Shown: positions 28,451 to 37,294, counted from the stretch's first letter. The stretch is DNA of 64,000 nt from Rhodobacteraceae bacterium (ex Bugula neritina AB1) (GCA_001730095.1 MDLF01000074.1:310001-374000); one strand, 5' to 3'. Notes: generated by a model not told the origin, from the sequence alone. A program made the numbers and translations.

Positions 28451-28509
28451 CCCGCATATCTGATAGTCTCCGCTATATCGTACAACTTTCCGCAAATCAG
28501 GATGCTGAC

Positions 28510-29427
28510 ATGCCCATCAAGATCCCCGCAGACCTTCCCGCCTATGACGTTCTGACGAACGAAGGCGTGATGGTCATGTCGCCGGATCAGGCGGCACGCC
28601 AGGATATCCGGGCATTGCGCATCGGCCTGCTGAACCTGATGCCCAAGAAGATTCAGACGGAAAACCAGTTCGCCCGGCTGATCGGCGCAACACCTCTGCA
28701 GATCGAGCTGAGCCTGATCCGCATGAGCGAACACCGCACCAAGAACACCGCTGCCGCCCATATGGCCGAATTCTACCGCCCCTTTCAGGAAGTGAAGCAC
28801 GAGAAATTCGACGGGCTGATCATCACCGGCGCCCCGATAGAACATCTCGACTTTCCAGAAGTGACCTATTGGGACGAGATGCGCGAGGTGTTTGAATGGA
28901 CCCAGACCAACGTGCATTCGACCTTTGGCGTCTGCTGGGGCGGCATGGCGATGATCAACCATTTCCACGGTGTTAAGAAATACATGCTGGATCACAAGGC
29001 CTTTGGCTGCTTCCGGCATCAGAACATGGCGCCTGCCTCGCCTTACTTGCGTGGGTTTTCGGATGATTTCGTGATCCCCGTCAGCCGCTGGACAGAAATG
29101 AAGCAGTCAGAAGTTGATGCAGTCTCGGGGCTGACGACGCTCTTGGGCAGCGACGAGGTCGGCCCCTGCCTGATCGAAGATAAGGCGCGCCGGGCGCTCT
29201 ATATTTTCAATCACTTCGAATATGACAGCGATACGCTAAAGCAGGAATACGACCGCGACGTGGCCAACGGCACCCCGATCAACGTGCCGGGGAATTACTA
29301 CCCGGACGACGACCCCAGCCAGCCGCCGCAAAACCGCTGGCGCAGCCACGCGCATCTGCTGTACGGCAACTGGATCAACAAGATCTATCAGACAACACCC
29401 TATGAGATGGATCAGATCGGCAGCTAA
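28510..29427 (+). CDS. metA: Homoserine O-acyltransferase MetA (predicted acetyl-CoA specific)
   Basis: MetA acylates L-homoserine, the first committed step of methionine synthesis. The 305-aa protein has the catalytic cysteine C142 in [12 protein letters not shown], and the His/Glu pair in FNHFEYDSD. Residue 111 decides the acyl donor in this family: Gly in the succinyl enzyme of E. coli, Glu in acetyl-CoA enzymes. Counting from the start, this protein has Glu111 ([12 protein letters not shown]), so O-acetylhomoserine is the predicted product. The leader is only 59 nt and I see no SAM-II or SAM-V riboswitch in it. Confidence 0.93.
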   Translation: MPIKIPADLPAYDVLTNEGVMVMSPDQAARQDIRALRIGLLNLMPKKIQTENQFARLIGATPLQIELSLIRMSEHRTKNTAAAHMAEFYRPFQEVKHEKFDGLIITGAPIEHLDFPEVTYWDEMREVFEWTQTNVHSTFGVCWGGMAMINHFHGVKKYMLDHKAFGCFRHQNMAPASPYLRGFSDDFVIPVSRWTEMKQSEVDAVSGLTTLLGSDEVGPCLIEDKARRALYIFNHFEYDSDTLKQEYDRDVANGTPINVPGNYYPDDDPSQPPQNRWRSHAHLLYGNWINKIYQTTPYEMDQIGS

Positions 29428-29639
29428 GACACAGGTCCTGCCCCCGCCGCCCGGGAACACCGCGATGCGATTTTGCGCAAGCGCGTTCCCGGCAGACTAC
29501 TCTCCCCTGAGGAAAAACGCCTCTCTGACGCCCTGGCTGCCGCGCGTTTACCCGGCCGCCAGGGCATATTTTCGTTAAGGTGATTCACATTCCATATTCC
29601 GTTCCCATATAAGGGATTGAGGACAGAAGGGTTTTGCAC

Positions 29640-30509
29640 ATGACGCTGCCATTTGACGGGGCCATCAGCCAGTTTTTTGAGACCGGCGCGCCAGAGGAGA
29701 TCCGCAAGGCTATTCAGACGGCAGACAACGACGAAATCCTCAGCCCAAGCTATCCGTACCGAAAACGCATGAAGCGCAAGGCTTATGAAAAGGAGCTGGA
29801 AGCGCTTCAGGTTGAGCTGGTCAAGCTGCAGGCCTGGGTGAAGGCAAGCGGTGCCCGCATCGCTCTTATTTTCGAAGGCCGCGACGCCGCAGGAAAAGGG
29901 GGCACCATCAAGCGTTTCCGCGAGAACCTGAACCCGCGCGGCTCCCGCGTGGTGGCCCTTGCAAAGCCCACAGAGGCAGAGCAGAGCCAATGGTATTTCC
30001 AGCGCTATGTGCAGCATCTGCCAACTGGCGGTGAAATCGTGTTCTTCGACCGCAGCTGGTACAACCGCGGTGTGGTCGAAAAGGTGTTCGGCTTTTGCAC
30101 GGATGATCAACGGGAGCGGTTCTTTCATCAGGTTCCGGGATTTGAACAGGCGCTGGCAGAGGACGGCGTGCATCTGTTCAAATTCTGGCTGAACGTCAGC
30201 CGAGGCGAGCAGCTGCGCCGCTTCCTGTCCCGCGAATCCGACCCGTTGAAGCAATGGAAGCTCAGCTCCATTGACGTCAAAGGCCTGCAGAAATGGGATG
30301 CGTACAGCGCGGCCATTTCCGAAACCTTCACACGCAGCCATTGTGCCGGGGCGCCCTGGACCGTAGTACGCTCAGACGACAAGAGGCGCGCGCGGCTGAT
30401 GGCAATCCGGACTGTGCTGCACGGCATCGAATACGACAACAAAGACCAGAAGGCGATCGGCGCCCTGGACCATGACATTTGCGGAGGCCCGGATATCTGG
30501 GATGCCTAA
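29640..30509 (+). CDS. ppk2: Polyphosphate kinase 2
   Basis: PPK2 enzymes transfer phosphate between polyphosphate and nucleoside di- or monophosphates. The 289-aa single-domain protein has Walker A ([16 protein letters not shown]), Walker B with the lid arginines ([17 protein letters not shown]), and the conserved [19 protein letters not shown] and SPLKQWKLS-like [15 protein letters not shown] 29640 is preceded by AGAAGGG. Its stop overlaps the start of the TetR gene (ATGCCTAA), so the two are coupled. Confidence 0.93.
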   Translation: MTLPFDGAISQFFETGAPEEIRKAIQTADNDEILSPSYPYRKRMKRKAYEKELEALQVELVKLQAWVKASGARIALIFEGRDAAGKGGTIKRFRENLNPRGSRVVALAKPTEAEQSQWYFQRYVQHLPTGGEIVFFDRSWYNRGVVEKVFGFCTDDQRERFFHQVPGFEQALAEDGVHLFKFWLNVSRGEQLRRFLSRESDPLKQWKLSSIDVKGLQKWDAYSAAISETFTRSHCAGAPWTVVRSDDKRRARLMAIRTVLHGIEYDNKDQKAIGALDHDICGGPDIWDA

Positions 30510-31119
30510 ACGCGGTTATCATCACGGCAATCTGCGTCAGGCGCTGGTCGAAGCAGCCCTGCAGCTGATCGAAGCCAAAGGGCCGACAGGCTTTACCCTA
30601 TCGGAAGCGGCCAAAACCGCAGGCGTCACGCCTGCCGCCGTCTACCGTCACTTTGAGGGCCGAGAGGATCTGATCGCAGAAGCATCGCGCCAGGGCTATG
30701 TCATGTTTGCTGATCTGATGCAGCACGCCTATGACAAGTATCAGCCGTCCGCGCTGGCAGCGTTTGAGGCGACGGGGCGGGCCTATCTTGCCTTTGCCCG
30801 CAAGCATCCCGGGCATTACATCGCCATGTTCGAAAGCGGCATATCGGTAAATCGCACACCGGACCTGGCCGATGCGGCCGCACGGGCGCGGCAGATCCTG
30901 GAGCGCGCGGCGGCCGACCTCAGCCAGCATATCCCGGCGGAAAAACGCCCGCCTGCCTCGATGTTTTCCGCCCATGTGCTGGCCATGAGCCACGGTGTGG
31001 TGGAGCTCTATGCGCGCAATTCCCCCGGCGCGGCCTCACCTTTTCCACCCGAAGACCTGCTGGAAAGCGGTATCGGGATTTACCTGCGCGGCTTGGGGCT
31101 GATCGGGCCAGACGACTAG
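30502..31119 (+). CDS. TetR/AcrR-family transcriptional regulator
   Basis: The 205-aa protein has an N-terminal TetR DNA-binding domain: [20 protein letters not shown] followed by the [31 protein letters not shown] (only its core [11 protein letters not shown] is diagnostic). The C-terminal ligand domain is of the type seen in many alphaproteobacterial TetR proteins ([13 protein letters not shown]). I chose ATG 30502 ([10 protein letters not shown]), which overlaps the ppk2 stop. Co-transcription with ppk2 suggests, but does not prove, that it controls that operon. Confidence 0.9.
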   Translation: MPKRGYHHGNLRQALVEAALQLIEAKGPTGFTLSEAAKTAGVTPAAVYRHFEGREDLIAEASRQGYVMFADLMQHAYDKYQPSALAAFEATGRAYLAFARKHPGHYIAMFESGISVNRTPDLADAAARARQILERAAADLSQHIPAEKRPPASMFSAHVLAMSHGVVELYARNSPGAASPFPPEDLLESGIGIYLRGLGLIGPDD

Positions 31120-31128
31120 GCCCATCTG

Positions 31129-31503
31129 TTAGAACCGGCCGCTGGGCTGCGGCGCTTTGAGTTCGCAGCCCGCATTGACGAGATCCACCTCGCCAATGCC
31201 CATAATATCCTCCGGCCCGATATCACTTACATGGAACGCCTCGGACAAAGCGTCCCTCATCTCTTCCAGGGCAACGATTTTCATCGGGTTAGCAAAGACT
31301 TGCAGCCAGGATGCCAGGTCCGCTACCGGGCCGCCCAGCAGGGAGGAAATGAACTTGGTTTGACAATCGATGCGGCGCGCCATGTCGACATCGGCGAAGT
31401 GATCGCCGCTGTGATCGGACTCAAGCGCCATCTCATAAAGGGTCATCACAATCCGGCTGATCGTGCTGAACCCGCCGTATTTTTCGTAGATCGCCTGCGA
31501 CAT
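31129..31503 (-). CDS. Truncated-hemoglobin-like protein lacking the proximal histidine
   Basis: The 124-aa protein is clearly built on the group I truncated globin pattern: YEKYGGFSTISRIVMTLYE, then DMARRIDCQTKFISSLLGGP. In heme-binding members the next helix carries the heme-ligating histidine in a form such as LQRVHAPM; here the gapless alignment gives LQVFANPM, placing Ala71 at that position. There is no other His within ten residues. The protein may therefore not bind heme in the usual way, or uses another ligand. It converges on the tetR gene with a 9-nt gap and stands alone on its strand. Confidence 0.75.
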   Translation of the reverse strand: MSQAIYEKYGGFSTISRIVMTLYEMALESDHSGDHFADVDMARRIDCQTKFISSLLGGPVADLASWLQVFANPMKIVALEEMRDALSEAFHVSDIGPEDIMGIGEVDLVNAGCELKAPQPSGRF

Positions 31504-31632
31504 GACAGCTGCGCCCCCTCAGGACGCGGTTTGCCCATGTAACGATAGATTTTCGGAACAGTTGACGGCCAGAGGCTGTCTTTGCTTTCGGACCAATATA
31601 ACCAATTGAAACAGAATGGATTTAGCCCAGCG

Positions 31633-32244
31633 TCAGGCCGCGCTTTCATCCGTGAAGGTTACGAGGTCACTAACAATACCCTGCAAGCCTTCGATCAGGT
31701 CGACTGTTGGCTGAGTTGACAGCAGCGGCGCCATTTGCTGGATCAACGGCAGCGGCAAATCCCACCAGCACAATTCCTGCAGCTTCGCACAGACCGCGTC
31801 ATCAAAGCGTTTGCGGACCATCTGAGCCGGGTTGCCAGCCCAGATTTCATAGGCGCCGACATTTGCGGCCACAGTGGCGTTTGGCCCAATAACGGCGCCA
31901 TTGCCAATGGTCACGCCACCCAGGACAGTGGCATTTGCGCTAATCCAAACGTCATTGCCGATCACCACATCATGTCCACCCTGCGCGGGTGCATGAGTTT
32001 CGGCACCACCCAGATGCTCGGTGAACATCTCGCCAAAAGGGAAGGCCGAAATCCTGTCCAGTGTCGGCGATTGATCCAGCATCAGCTTTACACCGCGGCC
32101 AATGGAGCAAAATGAGCCAAGCATCACATTGGCGCCGCCGCCCTGCCCCTCGACTTCCATATCTTCATAGCCATGGGTGAACCGGCCAATTTCCAGTTTG
32201 CCATTGCCGATAGGAGCCGTCTTGAATTGTTCCGGTGATGTCAT
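31633..32244 (-). CDS. Left-handed beta-helix acetyltransferase (CatB/xenobiotic type)
   Basis: The 203-aa protein carries hexapeptide repeats of the LbH fold (GSFCSIGRGVKLML, IGNDVWISANATVLGG, VTIGNGAVIGPNATV) and the tail YEIWAGNPAQMVRKRF, typical of CatB-like acetyl-CoA-dependent O-acetyltransferases. Members modify chloramphenicol-like compounds, sugars or surface polysaccharides; the substrate is unknown. The catalytic His is expected in the THAPAQGGHDVVIG loop. I chose ATG 32244 (MTSPEQFKTAPIG); the frame stays open further upstream without family similarity. No glycosyltransferase neighbours suggest a polysaccharide locus. Confidence 0.85.
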   Translation of the reverse strand: MTSPEQFKTAPIGNGKLEIGRFTHGYEDMEVEGQGGGANVMLGSFCSIGRGVKLMLDQSPTLDRISAFPFGEMFTEHLGGAETHAPAQGGHDVVIGNDVWISANATVLGGVTIGNGAVIGPNATVAANVGAYEIWAGNPAQMVRKRFDDAVCAKLQELCWWDLPLPLIQQMAPLLSTQPTVDLIEGLQGIVSDLVTFTDESAA

Positions 32245-32352
32245 TCTCTGAGCCGCCTTCAGTAGCCGATATTGGGACGTCCCGGTCAAGTTAGGACATC
32301 TTTCTAAAAGTACTTGAAAAATTTGGGGAAATTCCCAAAAGCAGAAACAGAA

Positions 32353-32377
32353 AAGGGCCCGCCAATGGCGAGCCCTT
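32353..32377 (-). terminator. Intrinsic terminator of the rplM-rpsI operon
   Basis: AAGGGCCCGCC (32353-32363) pairs with GGCGAGCCCTT (32367-32377), one mismatch-like wobble, with a 3-nt loop. On the minus strand it lies 21 nt after the rpsI stop and is followed by TTTTCTGTTT. Confidence 0.85.
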
Positions 32378-32398
32378 CCAGAACCATATGGCTCCAGC

Positions 32399-32887
32399 TT
32401 AACGCTTGGAGAACTGGAACGAACGGCGGGCTTTGGCCTTACCGTATTTCTTACGTTCGACAACACGGCTGTCGCGGGTCAGGAAGCCTGCCGCCTTCAG
32501 CGCGCCGCGCAAAGCCGGATCGTACAGCTGCAGAGCTTTGGAGATACCGTGCTTGACCGCACCGGCCTGACCGGACAGACCGCCGCCTTTGACGGTGGCG
32601 TAGACGTCGAACTGGTCTTCAACGCCGGCAACCTGGAACGGCTGACGCAGGATCATCTGCAGCACCGGACGGGCGAAGTACTTGTTGATTTCCTTGCCGT
32701 TCACTTCGACCTTGCCGGAGCCCGGCTTGATCCAAACGCGGGCAACTGCGTCTTTACGCTTGCCAGTGGCATAGGAGCGGCCCAGTTCGTCACGAACCGG
32801 CTCACGCGCGATGGTTTCTTCGGCCACTGCTTCCACACCGGTTGCAGCTGCGAGCTCTTCGAGAGTGTTGATCTGATCAGACATCAA
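32399..32887 (-). CDS. rpsI: 30S ribosomal protein S9
   Basis: The 162-aa protein is S9, whose C-terminal tail reaches the decoding site of the small subunit. It has the family core [52 protein letters not shown] and the basic end [17 protein letters not shown]. An N-terminal extension of about 30 acidic residues ([20 protein letters not shown]) precedes the core, as usual in alphaproteobacteria. It follows rplM by 2 nt. Confidence 0.98.
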   Translation of the reverse strand: MMSDQINTLEELAAATGVEAVAEETIAREPVRDELGRSYATGKRKDAVARVWIKPGSGKVEVNGKEINKYFARPVLQMILRQPFQVAGVEDQFDVYATVKGGGLSGQAGAVKHGISKALQLYDPALRGALKAAGFLTRDSRVVERKKYGKAKARRSFQFSKR

Positions 32888-32889
32888 TA

Positions 32890-33348
32890 TCAGCTCCGGG
32901 TGTTTTTCTTGTTCATGGATTTGACATCCAGAACTTCAGGGGCCTGGGCTTCGTGCGGGTGCTCGGCACCAGCATAAACACGCAGATTGGTCATGACCTG
33001 ACGGCTCAGACGGTTGCCCGGCAGCATGCGCTTGACCGCTTGGGTCACAACGCGCTCCGGATGTGCACCTTCCAGGATTTCCTGTTTGGTGCGCGACTTG
33101 ATGCCGCCCGGATGGCCGGTGTGCCAGTAGAAGTGCTCTTCGCGCTTCTTGCCGGTCATCTGCACCTTCTCGGCGTTGATGATGATGACGTTGTCGCCCA
33201 TATCCATATTCGGAGTGAAGGACGGCTTGTGCTTGCCACGCAGGCGCATGGCAACGATCGAGGCAAGGCGGCCCAGAACAACGCCCTCGGCGTCGATCAG
33301 GATCCACTTCTTGTCGATGTCTGCCGGAGTAGCAGAAAAGGTTTTCAT
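32890..33348 (-). CDS. rplM: 50S ribosomal protein L13
   Basis: The 152-aa protein is L13, an early-assembling large-subunit protein. It shows [49 protein letters not shown] and [11 protein letters not shown]-like [19 protein letters not shown]. It is the first gene of the rplM-rpsI operon, whose promoter should be in the AT-rich gap upstream. The length is slightly above the 142-144 aa typical of enterobacteria because of a C-terminal extension. Confidence 0.98.
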   Translation of the reverse strand: MKTFSATPADIDKKWILIDAEGVVLGRLASIVAMRLRGKHKPSFTPNMDMGDNVIIINAEKVQMTGKKREEHFYWHTGHPGGIKSRTKQEILEGAHPERVVTQAVKRMLPGNRLSRQVMTNLRVYAGAEHPHEAQAPEVLDVKSMNKKNTRS

Positions 33349-33655
33349 GGCAGGTCAATCCTGTTTGTCGTGAAGGCAGAATCCCAACGGGCTCCAACCT
33401 GAATTCGATGAAGGGGGTTTACGGGCATCCCAAGCCTCAGTCAATTGCAACACAGGAGATTAAATCGTTACAAAACAATGGGTTAAAAAATAGGTATTAT
33501 AATACCCCAATCACACTCCCCTTCCCAGGCTGCCTGTTGCAAACAGAGAACACGAACGCCACCCAATCGCTTCAACACAAACTGTGGTCGTTGCCCCACC
33601 ATCAACCGAACGTTAGGTCGCCGAAAACGAAATCAACTTAAGGACACTGCAACCC
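33349..33655. promoter_or_regulatory. AT-rich 307-nt divergent promoter region with 14-bp palindrome
   Basis: This gap separates rplM (minus) from the lipoprotein gene (plus). It is clearly richer in A and T than the surroundings and holds no convincing gene. The perfect palindrome GGTATTATAATACC lies at 33493-33506; on the minus strand its TATTATAAT core resembles a sigma-70 -10 element for the ribosomal operon about 145 nt downstream. The function is inferred. Confidence 0.5.
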
Positions 33656-34180
33656 ATGTTTCGCAAAGTAGCTTTGGCTTTCTCATTCCTGGTCATTCTT
33701 AGTGCTTGCATGCAAAATGCCGAAGTCACTGGTCCTGCGGCCACAGCTTCACTTAAAAACCAAGGCGTCACTCTGCCTCGCGTTGAAGGATATAAAGAAC
33801 TTACTTTCCGCACGCATGTAATTCTCGACAAGGAAAAGCTGGAAAAAACAGGCGGCCACCCTAGTAGCGACAATATACGGGAAGTTGTTGGCGCAAAGTG
33901 CACCATTGAAAGCGCCGAATTCAAAGCGACATTCATAACACCCGCCAAGGTCAACGTACCGACACTGAAACGGCGGCCAACGAATGCTTATATTAAATGC
34001 GCCGCCGGCGGCCGGTCAGGAGAGGAGACTTTGGCCCCGATCCTTAACGGCACTGTAGTCGGCGGCGCTTCCGCTGCAGGTCTTCTGGCCGCAGCGATAA
34101 CCGCCGGGATTGCGGCAGGCCGTGATATCTGGTCGTTCAATCCCAATCACGCCTCCGGTGTTTCAATCCAAGTTGAATAG
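33656..34180 (+). CDS. Predicted lipoprotein of unknown function
   Basis: The 174-aa protein starts with a lipoprotein signal peptide (MFRKVALAFSFLVILSAC) with lipobox LSAC, so Cys18 should be lipidated. The rest has no family I recognise; it ends with a glycine/alanine-rich hydrophobic stretch (VVGGASAAGLLAAAITAGIA) followed by GRDIWSFNPNHASGVSIQVE. The base composition is lower in GC than in the neighbouring genes, suggesting recent acquisition. It is a single gene converging on the MocR gene. Confidence 0.75.
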   Translation: MFRKVALAFSFLVILSACMQNAEVTGPAATASLKNQGVTLPRVEGYKELTFRTHVILDKEKLEKTGGHPSSDNIREVVGAKCTIESAEFKATFITPAKVNVPTLKRRPTNAYIKCAAGGRSGEETLAPILNGTVVGGASAAGLLAAAITAGIAAGRDIWSFNPNHASGVSIQVE

Positions 34181-34246
34181 TGCCGGGATAAACTATTCCG
34201 GGATGGGCCCAGCGACCGCTGGGCATCATTATTTTTTTCACTTACG

Positions 34247-35650
34247 CTAAACGCTGATCTGCTCCGGCGGGTTGTCCAACAGGGCGCGCAAGCGCAGCAT
34301 CGCTTCTTCGAACTGCTTCAGAGACACATGTGCATTGATGGCAATGCGAACCGCGTTGGGCGCCCGGCCGTTGCGCAGGGCAAATTCATCGGCAGAACGG
34401 ATCTGCACCCCGTTGGCTTCAGCTGCGCGGGTAAAGGCCGCGGAACGCCAGCCCGAAGGCAGCCGCAGCCAGACAAAGGGTACATCCGGGTTCCACGTCA
34501 GGTCGAACCCGCCAAGCGCATTGACCGCCACCCGCACATAGCGCGCCATCTCTGCCCGCACAGCAGCGATCAGATCGGGCAGCCGCGGATCTGTCAACAG
34601 GTGCCTGGTCAGCTCGGCCAGCGGCTGGGCCAGGCCAAAGTAACCGTATTCGGCGATGCGGCGCAGATGTGTGGCACCCCCTTCCGGGGCAATCGCGAAA
34701 CCAACCCGCAGCGCCGGTGTTAGGGTCTTGGAAATCGACGTCACATGCCACGCCAATTCCGGCGCCAAAGCCCTGTAGCTGGGCGCTCTGGCATCCCCGA
34801 GGCGGTAACAGTCGTCTTCGACAATCTGCACCCCGTGGCGGCGGGCGATTGATACAATCTGCTTACGCCGCTCCAGCGGTGTAAAAATGCCGGTCGGATT
34901 GTGCACTTCCGGACTGGTGCAAAGCACCGTAGCCCCGGTTTTCCGAAGTGCCAATTCCATTGCGTCGGGCCGGATGCCATGTTCATCCATGGCCACTTCC
35001 ACCACTTGCGCCCTGAGCAATTCTGCGGCCCTGCGGAACCCCGCATAAGACAGGTCTTCGACCATAATGACCGGCTGCGGGGTGGAAAAAATGGCCTGCA
35101 GGACAACCATGATGCCGTTCTGGCCGCCATGTGTCAGAACAATTTCATCCTCACTGACCTTGCCGATCGGTGACTTTGACAGCCAGTCCGCCACCGCCCG
35201 GCGCACCGGCAGATATGCGTCCCGGGTCGGGTAGTTCAGCAAGCTGCGCGCATCGCATTCGGCCACCTTGTGCAGCGCCTCCCGCACTGCGGCCACCTGC
35301 CCCATGTCGGCAATCCGCGGACTGAACAGGCTGACATGGCCGGGATCACGCATCTCCTGCATATGCAGCTCCCGCGACCATACGTCATCGGGCACCGGGG
35401 TCTGCTTTTCGGCTACAAAGGTGCCGCGCCCGACTTCGGCTTCAAGCGCACCTTCGTCGGTCAGGATACTGTAGGCCCGAGCCACAGTGCCTGGCGTAAT
35501 ATTCAACTGATACGCGAGTTCACGCACTGGTGGCAGCTTTGTACCAATTTTCAAGTTCCCCGTCTCGATGGCAGACCGGATTGTATCTGCGACCTTTTTG
35601 TACTTGGGACCTTTTGCCTCACCCAGGCTATGCGGCCAAATTGTACCCAT
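34247..35650 (-). CDS. MocR-type regulator (GntR DNA-binding domain plus aminotransferase domain)
   Basis: The 467-aa protein joins a GntR-type winged HTH (about residues 14-82, KYKKVADTIRSAIETGNLKI, GTKLPPVRELAYQLNITPGT) to a fold-type I aminotransferase domain (from about 100; LTHGGQNGIMVVLQAIF, CTSPEVHNPTG, and the PLP lysine in VTSISKTLTPALRVG). MocR proteins use PLP or its adducts as effector to control a divergent gene. Here the divergent gene encodes a DUF1127 protein, and repeated ATTGTATC-type sites lie in the 96-nt gap. Autoregulation is likely because one inverted repeat (35640-35656) covers the start codon. Confidence 0.92.
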   Translation of the reverse strand: MGTIWPHSLGEAKGPKYKKVADTIRSAIETGNLKIGTKLPPVRELAYQLNITPGTVARAYSILTDEGALEAEVGRGTFVAEKQTPVPDDVWSRELHMQEMRDPGHVSLFSPRIADMGQVAAVREALHKVAECDARSLLNYPTRDAYLPVRRAVADWLSKSPIGKVSEDEIVLTHGGQNGIMVVLQAIFSTPQPVIMVEDLSYAGFRRAAELLRAQVVEVAMDEHGIRPDAMELALRKTGATVLCTSPEVHNPTGIFTPLERRKQIVSIARRHGVQIVEDDCYRLGDARAPSYRALAPELAWHVTSISKTLTPALRVGFAIAPEGGATHLRRIAEYGYFGLAQPLAELTRHLLTDPRLPDLIAAVRAEMARYVRVAVNALGGFDLTWNPDVPFVWLRLPSGWRSAAFTRAAEANGVQIRSADEFALRNGRAPNAVRIAINAHVSLKQFEEAMLRLRALLDNPPEQISV

Positions 35651-35656
35651 TACAAT
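35640..35656. promoter_or_regulatory. Inverted repeat over the MocR-gene start
   Basis: ATTGTA (35640-35645), 5-nt spacer, TACAAT (35651-35656). It shares the ATTGTA half-site with the two sites further upstream and spans the start codon of the MocR gene, so it could mediate self-repression. Confidence 0.5.
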
Positions 35657-35683
35657 CCATCCTTAGACATCCTTGCGCCCCCT

Positions 35684-35730
35684 TTGTATCAACATGACAC
35701 GTTAAATCAACAGGATTGTATCAACACAAT
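35684..35730. promoter_or_regulatory. Two direct repeats, candidate MocR operator
   Basis: TTGTATCAACA occurs at 35684-35694 and again at 35716-35726, with start points 32 bp apart, about three helical turns. The second copy is also part of an inverted repeat ATTGT-N6-ACAAT (35715-35730). MocR regulators such as GabR, PdxR and TauR bind direct repeats in the gap to their divergent target, which fits this layout. The assignment is inference from position and repetition. Confidence 0.65.
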
Positions 35731-35746
35731 ACGAAGGAAGCCTCCC

Positions 35747-35980
35747 ATGGCACAGCACACGCAAATGGCAGAATTGAACATGTCCTATTTGAACAGCCGC
35801 CCGGCCCTGCCGGTGCTGGCGCAATGGGCTGTCTCCTTTGCCGTGCTGGTGACAAAGTGGAGCCTGCGCCACCGCACCCGAACTCATTTAAAACACCTGA
35901 GCGATGCACAATTGAAGGACATCGGGCTGTCCCGTCAGGACGCCCATTATGAAGCCACTCTTCCGTTCTGGCGCCCATGA
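35747..35980 (+). CDS. DUF1127-family small protein
   Basis: The 77-aa protein carries the DUF1127 C-terminal signature RTRTHLKHLSDAQLKDIGLS followed by RQDAHYEATLPFWRP. The N-terminal part includes a short hydrophobic helix (VLAQWAVSFAVLVTKW). DUF1127 proteins of alphaproteobacteria are stress-linked small basic proteins; in Rhodobacter sphaeroides CcaF1, a DUF1127 protein, acts in RNA metabolism. ATG 35747 follows GAAGGAAG. Divergence from the MocR gene and the operator-like repeats suggest MocR-controlled expression. Confidence 0.88.
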   Translation: MAQHTQMAELNMSYLNSRPALPVLAQWAVSFAVLVTKWSLRHRTRTHLKHLSDAQLKDIGLSRQDAHYEATLPFWRP

Positions 35981-36006
35981 TCCCCTGGGCATTGGAACTA
36001 CCTAAC

Positions 36007-36033
36007 GGCCGGGGTTCGCCCCGGCCTTTTTTT
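36007..36033 (+). terminator. UUCG-loop intrinsic terminator
   Basis: GGCCGGGG (36007-36014), TTCG loop, CCCCGGCC (36019-36026), then seven T. It ends the DUF1127 transcript. Confidence 0.95.
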
Positions 36034-36081
36034 GTTCCTTAGGCTCCGAACCCATTTCATTATCCGGCTGCGGTGACACCC

Positions 36082-36318
36082 ATGGCACATAAAAATACAG
36101 TGCTCCAATCAGTTAACCTGGACGGCGGCTTTGTCTGCGTGGACATTTTCCAGCGCCCGGACAACACCTATGGTTTCGACGAGTTCCGCCGCGATCCAGA
36201 GGACGGGCGCGGCTGGTACAGTATTGGTCACTATGGCAACCGGGTGTTTGACAGTGCCGCAGCCGCAATTCAGGAAGCCCGAACCTGCGTAGAATGGCTC
36301 CGGGATTACCCGGTCTAA
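36082..36318 (+). CDS. Small conserved hypothetical protein
   Basis: The 78-aa protein starts MAHKNTVLQSVNLDGGFVCV and continues DIFQRPDNTYGFDEFRRDPE, then WYSIGHYGNRVFDSAAAAIQ and a C-terminal VEWLRDYPV. Its compact alpha/beta look and sensible codon use suggest a real gene, possibly exclusive to Rhodobacteraceae; I know no function. The start may instead be the GTG at 36073. No strong ribosome site is visible for either. It lies 85 nt upstream of psd. Confidence 0.65.
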   Translation: MAHKNTVLQSVNLDGGFVCVDIFQRPDNTYGFDEFRRDPEDGRGWYSIGHYGNRVFDSAAAAIQEARTCVEWLRDYPV

Positions 36319-36403
36319 GCCCGCCGTATGCTGCAAACCGCTCTTGGCGCGCCCGCCGCTTCTTGCTAGGCGCTGCGGGACGAAACCTGATTTGGCAGAT
36401 TTG

Positions 36404-37294
36404 ATGCAGCGCGCGCCCATCCTTGTTGTTCACCGCGAAACCGGTGAAACCTTTGAAGAAACGGTTCTGGGCGAAAAATGGGTCCGCTGGGCCTATCAGA
36501 ATGCCAGTGCCAGACCGGTCGAGAAAATTCTGTTCCGTTCCGCCCTGATCAGCCGACTGATGGGCGCCTGGTTCGACTCGCGGTTTTCCAGGCGGAAAAT
36601 CGACGCCGTCATCAATGAGCTGTCGATTGACATGTCCGAGGCCACCGCCCCGGCAGCCGCCTATGACTGCTTCAACGACTTCTTCGTCCGCCACCTGAAA
36701 CCCGAGGCCCGCCCCTTCAGCACGGATCCAAGCGACATCGTTTCACCGGCAGACGGACGGGTGCTGGTGTTTCCGGAGCTGGCGGAAGATGTGTTTGTCC
36801 CGGTCAAAGGCTATCCGATGTCGGTGCGTTCCATGCTGCCCGATATTGCACAACGTTTTATCGGCGGCGCGCTCGCCATCGTGCGGCTGTGTCCGGCGGA
36901 TTACCACCGCTATCACTTCCCCGCCGCAGGCCGCATCACCGCATCGCAGGACATTCCCGGGGCGCTGCATTCGGTCAACCCGATTGCGCTTGGCGCCGGC
37001 CCGGATGTGTTTGGCGAGAACAAACGCACCTGGACCCTGATCGAAACAGAAAACTGCGGCAGCTATTGCTTTGTCGAGGTCGGCGCCTTTGGCGTCGGCT
37101 CCATCGTCAACACCCGCACCAGCGGCGACGTGCAGAAGATGGACGAAAAAGGCTATTTCAAGTTTGGCGGCTCAACTGTTGTGGTCGTGTTTGAACCCGG
37201 CAAGGTCCAATTTTCAAAGGATCTGGTTGAAAACAGCGCCAAGGGCCGGGAAACGCTGGTGAAGGTCGGCCAGCCCTTTGCAACCGTTCTCTAG
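36404..37294 (+). CDS. psd: Phosphatidylserine decarboxylase
   Basis: The enzyme decarboxylates phosphatidylserine to phosphatidylethanolamine at the membrane, using a pyruvoyl group made by self-cleavage. The 296-aa protein belongs to the longer PSD class. It shows SPADGRVLVF, CPADYHRYHFPAAG, VEVGAFGVGSIVNT and, near the C-terminus, FKFGGSTVVVVF, where GGST is the self-cleavage site and the serine becomes the pyruvoyl group. I chose ATG 36404 (MQRAPILVVHRETGE); upstream in-frame starts down to 36344 add residues without family similarity. With pgpA and cdsA it covers parts of phospholipid synthesis. Confidence 0.92.
   Translation: MQRAPILVVHRETGETFEETVLGEKWVRWAYQNASARPVEKILFRSALISRLMGAWFDSRFSRRKIDAVINELSIDMSEATAPAAAYDCFNDFFVRHLKPEARPFSTDPSDIVSPADGRVLVFPELAEDVFVPVKGYPMSVRSMLPDIAQRFIGGALAIVRLCPADYHRYHFPAAGRITASQDIPGALHSVNPIALGAGPDVFGENKRTWTLIETENCGSYCFVEVGAFGVGSIVNTRTSGDVQKMDEKGYFKFGGSTVVVVFEPGKVQFSKDLVENSAKGRETLVKVGQPFATVL

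Noticed and set aside
28451-28509. Possible SAM riboswitch in front of metA.
   Set aside because: The leader is only 59 nt, and I could not find the paired elements of SAM-II or SAM-V.
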